From: Symsagittifera roscoffensis
Taxonomy: Eukaryota; Xenacoelomorpha; Acoela; Convolutidae
DNA length: 64,000 bases
Direction of reading: 5' to 3'
Assembly (NCBI RefSeq): GCF_963678635.1
Contig: NC_087070.1
Coordinates: 6,046,539 to 6,110,538 of the forward strand
The position numbers and the translations under genes were made by a program. Under the pieces are notes generated by a model. It was not told the DNA's origin, did no database searches, and saw nothing but the letters and a program-made list of their open reading frames with translations. This document shows positions 30,455-38,340 of the stretch, one piece after another. The number at the start of each line of letters is the position of its first letter. Position 1 is the stretch's first letter.

Positions 30455-33391
30455 TCACCCAGTCGACCGTAGGTCATGGCAATCAGGGTCAGGAGTCCAT
30501 CCAATCTCAAATCTGCCAACGCTTGTCACGTATAAGGCTAACACCAGGCCAATCGATAACTTCCTGATGTCTCTGACAAAACTTGCGATCAAGTTCCGGG
30601 ATGCCCTAGGATAGCACGTCGACAGGAAGGATGGCGTCCATCCCACTCCCATTCCACCCAAGATGGCATCCGATCGTTCGTACTGTGCCCTCGTGATTAG
30701 CACGTCAGCTTGGAACTTGTCCAGTGACATCGTGTTTACGTCCTGCATCAGCTTCAACATCATGCCCCCAGCTAGCTCCCGGGCATCAAACAAATTTTTC
30801 AGATACACATGTATCTCCTTTATCACTGCCGGCGCATGCTCGAACGCGTCCTCATCCAAGGTGCACAGCCTTGGTGACAAGTACAACCATATGTTGTTGT
30901 GCGGCTTCGTGCGCAAAGCCATTGCCATGAGATCTTCTTCGGCTGATGTCATGTTCTTCCTGACTGTCCTGCCCTGCTCACTCTCGGCATGGTCCATCTG
31001 TCTGAACCAGAGATCGTCAGCCAGCTGTTGTACTAACAGATGATCGTCGTCCACCCCTGGTCTTAGTTTCAGCAATCTGGCAAAGTTGGACAGCTCCAAC
31101 CCCAGAACTTCATCTAGCACCAACCGAGTTGTGCTACAATCTCTGAGCCCCTGTATGGCATTGGAAATGTCAGCCCAAACGGCGGGAAGCTCAGATCGGG
31201 ACGGGTAGTAATTGTCTGGGTCTACTACTCTGTTCGGGGCCAGAATTATCACGTTGAACCTCCCCTGTGCTATCGTTGTGACCATTGTGTATACAAACTG
31301 AAGGGGTTCTGGCAATGCAGCGTACCCTGGTGACAACACAAAGACCATCTTCACCACATTATGGGTGGAACGTTGTTTTGCTGCTGCTTCTACCTCAGCC
31401 ATCGCCGAGAGCAATGTCATTATCGCCTCCCCTATGACCTCGTTGCTCGGGATCGACCCATCCGTCAGACGTGACAATAAGCCCCTGCTTTGCAGATGAT
31501 CATTTGAGCCTGCAACCACTATCACCTGCGGCTCCATACTGACCACCCTTCGTACACTTATCATCATGCCGATTGTCTGTCCCCAATCCAATTTAGGTGC
31601 CGTGAAGAAAATCACTTCGGGCCAAAAGAGAGAACGGGGCGTATAGAGATAATCGGAACTGGCTACGATCAGATACTTTGCAGCTTTCATCTCTAAGGGA
31701 TCGTAAGCTGCGAACAGGCCGTCGCCTATTGGGGCCTTCAGTTTCCCATATCTCTGGTCATCTCCATCTACCGTGGTCGTTCGGGGGTAGTCTTTTGAAT
31801 ACTCGCCAGGCGTCTGACCAGGTGGTTTAGCGAACTGCCTGTACATCTTATGATGCTTGTTGTTGGGCTTGTTCTCTGCCTGAAACTTGTCCCTTCGAGC
31901 AGGTGGCGTCAATTCCCGGGCTCTCTGTCGGACGTCCGTAAGGGACCACGTGTTCAAGGGTCCAAAGGTATTGTCCTGAGGCAACCCGTTCAAGTCTGCA
32001 TGTCGGAGCATAGTCGTAGAGCTGAACTGCTCCTGCTCTGCTAGCAGCCAATCCACGCCTGATATCCGATATAATCGCGACACCGTGGGACTTTTTCCGC
32101 CAATCATTCTCATCACGTCCTCCCGACACGTCAGGGTATTCATGTTCAATTTCGTGGACATGTCTGTCTTGTGCTGTCCCCAATGACTCGGGTCTGATTG
32201 GTTCCAAAGCAGCAGGCTGCCTGGTTCAACTCCCTCCGCAGGCACGGCGCTCGTAGACGGTCCTGCTGCTGAAGCAGGGTTTGCAGTGGCGGGCGGATCG
32301 TTCCTCCTAGACACGGTCTGGGAGTTATTTCTGTTCTGAACCACTGATCTGCCGAGTCGGCTTTCAAGCGGTTGTGTTCTGGGAGGAGGAGCAGTCCCTA
32401 GCCTCTCTCTCACGTTTGAGCTCGGAGCGGTGGGTGCGGCTACAGCCGTCTCCATTGCCAAGGGCCCTAGGCGGTTGACGAGGGATTCGGGCACGCTTGC
32501 CCTTATTCTACTTCCTCCAGTCGTTGAGCTGGTCCGAGCCAGAGAACTGGTCGCCCTCGACTCCTGCTCCATTTCCCTCAATTGCGTCTGAAATACATCA
32601 TTCATCCAGTGTCTCCCTTGTTGGGTGTTGAAATGTATCCCATCTCTGGTAAGCGCAATATGATCAATCATGCGCAGCGTGTTTTCGAGATGCAGAAGTC
32701 GCAAATCGCCAGGGTTGTTTCTCACCAGGTTACGGACCATTTCGTTCCACCGTGTCACGTTGCCATTCATGAAATCTGCCACTGTGGTGCCCACCAGCGG
32801 GTTTTGTGGTATCGTGCACAGCACCACAAACCTGGGCCTATACTTCTCTTTCAGTTCATTCAGGAGGCATACCAGCAGAGGCTCCCACTTGCACTCGGGA
32901 GTCACTGGGGCTCTCGAGACGTCGTTAGTTCCTAGCATTATCACCAGCGTATCCAGGTGATCCTCGCTTTGGAATTCCATCATCTTGATGACCTGAGCCA
33001 CTGAAGCTCCTCCAAAGGACAGAGTGGTTGTCTGACCATAGACGAAGAACTCATTCAGATCCCTCACCAAACTGTCTCCTATGATCAAGTGGCGACTCCC
33101 TGGGGGAATTACCTGGTCGCTCGTAGCGGGGTTCCAGCTCATGTCATTCAGGCAGGCTCGAGGATGCTCCGCAGCTACTTGCGTGAACTGGTGACGTGTC
33201 AGCAGATTCTTCCTAATATCTACCACGCGGGACTTTTGATAGGTTCTGCCATGCGCAGTCCCCGAGGGCACTATCGTGTAGGGTGCTCGCTCCGAGCTAT
33301 TAGATGACTGATCACGACGTTGGGAAGGGACGATCCTACCCAATGTCCGTCCAGTGGTTCGGTTGATCTCATCCATTGTTGCTCTGGCCAC
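30455..33391 (-). CDS. Element 2 tandem SGNH/GDSL-hydrolase-like protein
   Basis: 978 codons from an ATG; the frame is open about 100 bases further upstream. Domain 1, residues 98-270, has all SGNH blocks: HLIIGDSLVR (Ser107), LSFGGAS (Gly127/128), IMLGTNDVS (Asn156) and RDGIHF (Asp250, His253). It should be an esterase-like fold, and by family such enzymes cleave ester or acetyl groups. Residues 280-400 are a Ser/Pro/Arg-rich linker. Domain 2, about 560-770, looks like a degenerate second copy: LIVASSDYLY, LFWPEVIFFTAPKLDWG, VIVVAGSNDH, then LSPGYAALPEPLQ; no terminal DxxH is seen. The C-terminal 20 codons are out of frame with element 1, so the protein originally continued. No signal peptide is seen, so it is probably intracellular. 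Confidence 0.75.
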   Translation of the reverse strand: MARATMDEINRTTGRTLGRIVPSQRRDQSSNSSERAPYTIVPSGTAHGRTYQKSRVVDIRKNLLTRHQFTQVAAEHPRACLNDMSWNPATSDQVIPPGSRHLIIGDSLVRDLNEFFVYGQTTTLSFGGASVAQVIKMMEFQSEDHLDTLVIMLGTNDVSRAPVTPECKWEPLLVCLLNELKEKYRPRFVVLCTIPQNPLVGTTVADFMNGNVTRWNEMVRNLVRNNPGDLRLLHLENTLRMIDHIALTRDGIHFNTQQGRHWMNDVFQTQLREMEQESRATSSLARTSSTTGGSRIRASVPESLVNRLGPLAMETAVAAPTAPSSNVRERLGTAPPPRTQPLESRLGRSVVQNRNNSQTVSRRNDPPATANPASAAGPSTSAVPAEGVEPGSLLLWNQSDPSHWGQHKTDMSTKLNMNTLTCREDVMRMIGGKSPTVSRLYRISGVDWLLAEQEQFSSTTMLRHADLNGLPQDNTFGPLNTWSLTDVRQRARELTPPARRDKFQAENKPNNKHHKMYRQFAKPPGQTPGEYSKDYPRTTTVDGDDQRYGKLKAPIGDGLFAAYDPLEMKAAKYLIVASSDYLYTPRSLFWPEVIFFTAPKLDWGQTIGMMISVRRVVSMEPQVIVVAGSNDHLQSRGLLSRLTDGSIPSNEVIGEAIMTLLSAMAEVEAAAKQRSTHNVVKMVFVLSPGYAALPEPLQFVYTMVTTIAQGRFNVIILAPNRVVDPDNYYPSRSELPAVWADISNAIQGLRDCSTTRLVLDEVLGLELSNFARLLKLRPGVDDDHLLVQQLADDLWFRQMDHAESEQGRTVRKNMTSAEEDLMAMALRTKPHNNIWLYLSPRLCTLDEDAFEHAPAVIKEIHVYLKNLFDARELAGGMMLKLMQDVNTMSLDKFQADVLITRAQYERSDAILGGMGVGWTPSFLSTCYPRASRNLIASFVRDIRKLSIGLVLALYVTSVGRFEIGWTPDPDCHDLRSTG

Positions 33392-33461
33392 TTGGTTGAA
33401 CGATTCTTGGAACTGAGGAGCGAGGTAAGTGTCAGAAGGGTCTGGTATCGTGAACCTTTGA

Positions 33462-34289
33462 CTAGAAGCAGACGGTCGTGTCTGCTGAAGAGCCTCGAGC
33501 TCTCTCGATGCACGTAAAACCAGAACCTCGGGCCCTCTCGATACACACAGCTCCTGGGCTGTTGTTTCCGGGGCGTGTGTCGTTGGATCCCTCCGAGGAT
33601 CTCATGCTCGCCAGAACTTCCGGTGACACTTGGCTCACCTTCGCCATATACAGCTCCTTCAGGTGCTTTATTTCATCCTCCTTATAAGCCACCTGTAGAT
33701 CTTCGTATTTCTTCTTCCATTCGTCTCTTTCTCGAGCTATTGCCCTATACTCCTGGAGCTTGGCACACAGCTCGCTCTGATCTTTCTCCTTCTTTTCCAG
33801 CGTCTCGATCGTCTCCGACGTCTGGATCTCTATTTCACTCACCCTCACTTTCTTCGAAGGAGGAGCAGCTGTAGGGGAGTCGACCGAATGTGACGGGCCT
33901 GGCCCATCACGTTGTCTCTTCGCTCCAATGAGTGGCTGCGCCGGTTGGACTGGTAAGGGCATCTCACCTAGCCGGTGGTCCCTCTGTTCACCTAGTCCTG
34001 GCTCACGAGCCAGGTCGTGGCCAGACATTTCACCACGCCTCCATCTCATCAGTCGATTTCGGCCTCTCTCGGCGGTCCCGGACTCACCGAAGGCCAACAT
34101 CAACACGACTTCCGTAGGGCGATTCCCTCGACCCTCTCGTCCTAATGCATTGAGGAGCGCGACCACAAACATCGCCAGCCCCGGGTCTTCTCGTGTGAAA
34201 TCACAATCGACCAGCCGCTGATAGATCTCGTCTAGAGTCGCTCCTAGACTCGCTGAGAGGAATTCCATGAGTTCGTTCGTATCACCCAT
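33462..34289 (-). CDS. Element 2 coiled-coil protein, first post-pol gene
   Basis: 275 codons from an ATG, and the likely start of the second coding block. Residues 1-100 are a helical region (EVVLMLAFGESG, GHDLAREPGL shared with element 1). Basic clusters at 123-127 (AKRQR) and 145-150 (SKKVRV) resemble nuclear localisation signals. Residues 155-215 form a coiled coil. An 11-residue tandem repeat, CIERARGSGFT then CIERARGSSAD, occupies 249-270 near the end, coming from a 33-base duplication. The SGNH reading frame overlaps this end in another frame, so the duplication or a nearby indel may have split one protein. It resembles a second, gag-like oligomerising protein, but that is inference. 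Confidence 0.55.
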   Translation of the reverse strand: MGDTNELMEFLSASLGATLDEIYQRLVDCDFTREDPGLAMFVVALLNALGREGRGNRPTEVVLMLAFGESGTAERGRNRLMRWRRGEMSGHDLAREPGLGEQRDHRLGEMPLPVQPAQPLIGAKRQRDGPGPSHSVDSPTAAPPSKKVRVSEIEIQTSETIETLEKKEKDQSELCAKLQEYRAIARERDEWKKKYEDLQVAYKEDEIKHLKELYMAKVSQVSPEVLASMRSSEGSNDTRPGNNSPGAVCIERARGSGFTCIERARGSSADTTVCF

Positions 34290-34764
34290 TTCTTATCGTG
34301 TTGATTATTGCTGTCGTGTAGTGTCTTCCTGTCTCGTTTCGATTCAATGGATTCAATAAACAATTTTTGATCAATCAAGATCTAAAAAACAAGTCGCGAC
34401 TTAAAACCATCATTTTTGGATACAACATCATTCAACTCTTTAAAACTCTCCATTGAAATTCTCTTCTTAATTCTGATTTAAAAATTTAGCACCAAGGTGG
34501 ATCGTCCACCTTTATCTTTGTCAGAGTAGCACGAATGAGCGCTGTCACCTTGATGACCTGGAGTACCCCAGGTCTTTTATGACACAAAACATAAAACATA
34601 TCATAACAATAACATAACACATAAACACAAAAACATCACACGCCTATACTATCACATAAAAACATAATCCCTAATACTGTACCTAAAACCTAACCTAATC
34701 TAAAACTTGACTCTAATTCCTATCGAGTAACTTAATAAAAACCACTTATCGCCGAGCGCAATTC
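34290..34764 (-). other. Spacer between pol and second coding block, with two hairpins
   Basis: 475 bp without coding sequence. There are two compact inverted repeats: AAGGTGGA-tcg-TCCACCTT at about 34494-34512, and ACCTGG-agtac-CCAGGT at about 34559-34575. Such a gap could hold a splice acceptor, internal promoter or IRES for the second block, but nothing in the sequence decides among these. Confidence 0.45.
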
Positions 34765-36171
34765 TTAGCATATGCTCAGATAGTATTTTTTATGTAAGTA
34801 AACTTCTATGTCAGTCTCTGAAAATATCACATGTACAAGTGCGTACAACTCTCTCGGATGTAGCTTTCCCCTATTAGGATCGTATACTGGCAACGAGAGA
34901 GAGGTCACTCCTCTCTCAACCAAAAAATCCCTAAGTCGAGTCAAGGCCAATACCAAGCTCTTTGGATCTACGTGTTGCCTATCAGTGGCCTTGGTAACCA
35001 GGAAACACAAATATTTCCCTGGTATCTGTGATGCAACAGGGGGCAGCGCTATCATCCCTCCCACACCAGGCCTCTGTTTCCATAAAAACTCGATATTCTT
35101 ATACTCTCTTTTGAAGTCAGCCGCTAGTGCTGTTTTGAAGCTTACGTCCGCGGTTATCGCTATGGCGCACGTGCGTTCCGTGAGTATGAAATCGCTGTCC
35201 GTTATGACGATATTGTTCGAATAATGGTTCGGTAGATCAAAATACGATTCAAAGATTCGTCCAAAAGGTGGTTTTTTAGCATTCTCGCCCTCTGTCTCTA
35301 GTTCTCCGGTTTCTCTTGCCGATTTCAATTTTTTTATTATCAGATTTTCGTTGTGGGTGAGTCCTACCCCCACTCCCCGGACAAAAATATCCATCGACGT
35401 CCCCGTCGATCGCCCAAAGTCTAGGAGATTGAGGTTGGATTGTGGAACACGTAGAGGACCATCTGGGGCGACCCAGTTGGACTCGGTATTGTCATGACTG
35501 ATGTATTTGATGCCGTCTTTATCGACGTCCTGAATCGTCAGGATCGTCTCTTTTGGATCTGTCGGCAGATCATGGAGCCATTTGAGTACGCGCAAGTTCG
35601 TTAGTTCTTGCTCATGAGTCTGTTCCGCTTCTGGTTCGAACTCTACTTCCGGTTCTGATCGGTCATCGATCCAATCTTGATCCATATCATTCATCAAGTC
35701 GATTTCTTCTAGCATCGCCACTTCGTCCAGTCCCACTAGCGAGTCCATGACATCACTTACAACTATCCTGTCTACGACGAAATCCTCGCCGTACGGATTG
35801 TATTTCTTCTCGTTTTTTCCTCTCTTGCTCTGGCGTGTTTCCATAGTGAGAGGAAAGTCAGGCTGTATTCCTTTGTCAATTTCGGTTTGTTCCGGGCAGT
35901 CCCAACCTTCTTCGGCATAAGGTAGAGTTTCATCGTCCACCTCTGCTCGCTCGGTCAACTCGAGATCCAGTGGTAGATCGCAATCGTCCACCACCTCATT
36001 CCCGTCGTTCTTGTCGCGAATACCCCTTTCATTCACTTCACAAGCAGGATCCACTATCAAATAGTCTCCCTCTTGCATGTCCGCTGGGATGCACCAATCC
36101 TCTGACGAGGCATTGTGTGGTTTGATGTTTTCATAATGAGCTGCTCTTCCAGTGCTCAATCGATAAAAACG
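34765..36171 (-). CDS. Element 2 integrase tail, acidic linker and macro domain
   Basis: 464 codons plus the few preceding codons back to the TGA near 36172. That stop interrupts what in element 1 is continuous (ITEVHQ then RFYRLSTG). Residues 1-40 finish the integrase. Residues 40-310 are mostly acidic. Residues 317-464 resemble a macro domain of the TARG1/ALC1 type: IAITADVSF, ADFKREY, GGMIALPP, GKYLCFLVTKA, LALTRLRDFLVERGVTSLSLP, and ELYALVHVIFSETDIEVYLH. Length and order of blocks fit. The glycine-rich ADP-ribose loops are replaced (FKTALA where the family has a GAG-type loop; YDPNRGKL where it has GCGLD), so catalysis is doubtful. The Lys in the LVTK strand is kept. Family assignment is by eye. 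Confidence 0.7.
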   Translation of the reverse strand, partial: RFYRLSTGRAAHYENIKPHNASSEDWCIPADMQEGDYLIVDPACEVNERGIRDKNDGNEVVDDCDLPLDLELTERAEVDDETLPYAEEGWDCPEQTEIDKGIQPDFPLTMETRQSKRGKNEKKYNPYGEDFVVDRIVVSDVMDSLVGLDEVAMLEEIDLMNDMDQDWIDDRSEPEVEFEPEAEQTHEQELTNLRVLKWLHDLPTDPKETILTIQDVDKDGIKYISHDNTESNWVAPDGPLRVPQSNLNLLDFGRSTGTSMDIFVRGVGVGLTHNENLIIKKLKSARETGELETEGENAKKPPFGRIFESYFDLPNHYSNNIVITDSDFILTERTCAIAITADVSFKTALAADFKREYKNIEFLWKQRPGVGGMIALPPVASQIPGKYLCFLVTKATDRQHVDPKSLVLALTRLRDFLVERGVTSLSLPVYDPNRGKLHPRELYALVHVIFSETDIEVYLHKKYYLSIC

Positions 36172-36174
36172 ACC

Positions 36175-37436
36175 TCATTGGTGCACTTCTGTTATGTGAA
36201 ATGGACCACGCCATTTTTTAAATAATTTCTTGGTTCCTTTTGGTGGAACCACTTCCTGGAACACCCAAACGTAGTCGCCAACTGAGTAGGCTTTCGCATC
36301 AGCTGTCCTTTTATCAAACCTCCTTTTTTGTCTAATTTGTGCCTGTTGCGTATTCCTCCTGCATAAGTCATTGAGGTCCTGCTGTCTTCTAATAACATCC
36401 CGCACGTACGTCTGCGGTGCTGTCCTCTTCCCCTCATATTCAGGGTAGAAAAACGTCAACGGGAGCGCTTTTTCATGACCCGTTAACATCATGTGCGGAC
36501 TTATTCCGGTGGTGGAATGCTCCGTGCTGTTGTAAGCACCCATCACTTGCGGCAAGTGCTTTCCCAGTCATCCATGTAACGCGAGCAGTAGACTCTCAGC
36601 ATGGATACTAGGCCATTCGTTTGCGGGTGATAAGTGGTCGAGTGGGCCTGCGCTACCTGCGACCTTTTCATCAACTCCTTCGTGAGATCACCCACGAATG
36701 CTTTGCCATTGTCCGATTGGAACGTGATGGGGCAGCCATGCCTCGCTATCCACACATTTATCAAATGATCACATGTTTCTTCCGCCGATGCTGTCATGCA
36801 GGGTGCTGCTTCCGCATACTTCGTAAAATGGTCGATCATTACCGGCACCTGATTATAGCCCGTTGCTGTCATGCAGATTTTCTGATGATCAATTTGCACC
36901 ACTTCGTTGAAACCTGACGACTCTATTGACTGTAGGGGGAACCTTAGTTTCCTGAAATCCTTCGCCTGCTGACATGACAGGCATCCGGCGATCCACTTCT
37001 CACAAGCCTTCTTCAATCCCGGCCATTCGAATCGTTTCTGTATCCTGTTATACACTTTGTCCACGCCTTGATGGCCCATCTGATCATGTGAGCGAAAGAG
37101 CAATTCGGTCTGGTACAACTGTGGTAACACTATTGAATTGTATTTATAGAGGACCTTGTCCTCCTCTTTTTGCTTGCAGGCAACGATTCCGTCCTTATTC
37201 AGGTACAACAAGTCGTTTCGCTTCAGGTAGAATTGCTTCAAGATCTTGTAGCTGTCTTCTTCCAAGTCTCCCTTGTCAGGTGCTCCATTCTCGATCCATC
37301 TCTTCAGACTGCTCGTCATTCTATCATTTCGTTGAGCCCTTAGGAGATCCGACAGCCTGTACCTGGCTTTCAAATACGTCTTTACCACGTTCATTTGCCC
37401 ACTCATTATCTCCGGAGCATGAGCATCGTCCATCAA
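36175..37436 (-). pseudogene. Element 2 integrase with catalytic Glu deleted
   Basis: Two frames: 36543-37436 (297 codons) and 36175-36555. It has the N-terminal zinc module (His117, His122, Cys152, Cys155) and the core Asp183 (VQIDHQK) and Asp242 (FQSDNGKAF). After QTNGLV (residues 272-277) eight codons present in element 1 are missing and one is replaced, removing the catalytic Glu. A one-base change near 36552 then shifts the frame, and the C-terminal part (GAYNSTEHSTTGISPHMM ... KKWRGPFHITEVHQ) follows. A TAG at about 37446 separates it from the linker in the same frame. It cannot catalyse strand transfer as it stands. Confidence 0.9.
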
Positions 37437-37445
37437 CTTGACACA

Positions 37446-38340
37446 CTATATCTTTTTCAAAGGCGTTGCTTCCTGCACAGATGGTTTCAGATTGGTACGG
37501 ACGACCGTACCATGTGGCAGCAATCTGGTTGGGCGTTTCGAAACTGCTATCAGCTCGAGCTCGTCTGCGGCATTATCTACCACAGTGCCCTCTTCATCTG
37601 AGGTGTATCTGTCGCTGTCTGGATCCTGATGTGTTTCTCGGTCCAGCCCACGCTGCTTCCAGTCTACCAATAAGGAGTGGATTGCGATCTCTGACATATC
37701 GGAATTGGAAGTTGTTTCAGACGTGTTGTCCCAGGACGGGGGCCTCGAGTCAACACTTGAGTCGACTGATTCCTCCCCATCATATTCCAAGTTGTCTGAG
37801 ATGTTTCTCGACTCCCCGGACAAAATTCTGTCCCTAGGTGGTCTCGTCAACCTCTCCCCGGACAAGTCGTCCTGCACGGGCTCAAAGGTGTCTGACTCCT
37901 CAGACGAGTCGTCCTTGACTGGCTCGAAGGTATCAGACTCCCCGGACATTGTCTCGCCCACGGACGAACAATCTGGGCTCGGCTCGTATTCTTCTTTTGC
38001 ATCCGTGAAATGCACTCTCCTCGTGAAGCTAGATTTCGACCTGATCCTGACTTCCTCAGTAGTTTGGTTCTGATTCAGTGTTCCATATTCAGTGAACGAA
38101 GTTCTCAACAAGACCTCCTTCGGCATCGAGCTCACCAGCTGGTTGACAATCAACCTGCAATCCCGTTCAACGCCTCGGCTGCGAATGGACACTGGCCTCT
38201 TCTCTGTTCTCTCGGTGACAGTCAACCGCTGCATGGTCTCCATCCATTCACGATCATGCCTATCCACTTCCCTGTCCAACAAGTCACGGAGCTTTCCCAT
38301 GACGTCCGGCGCCACGTTCACCGTCCTGTTCAATAAAGTT
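37446..38340 (-). CDS. Element 2 acidic linker between RNase H and integrase
   Basis: About 295 codons with no ATG at the start. It is the continuation of pol in a shifted frame, ending at TAG 37446. Acidic repeats of the type SGESDTFEPVKDD, EESDTFEPVQDD and LSGER occur at residues 135-175. No catalytic motif is visible. Element 1 has a shorter homologous linker with SGESEE. Such linkers are unusual in Ty3/Gypsy pol, where RNase H normally leads almost directly into integrase. Confidence 0.6.

Noticed and set aside
26108-34289. Retroviral-type envelope downstream of pol
   Set aside because: The position fits, but no signal peptide, cleavage site, fusion peptide or membrane anchor is visible; the recognised domains are cytosolic types.
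37446-37450. Programmed stop readthrough between linker and integrase (single TAG in frame)
   Set aside because: Element 1 has no stop at the aligned position, so a nonsense mutation is the simpler reading.
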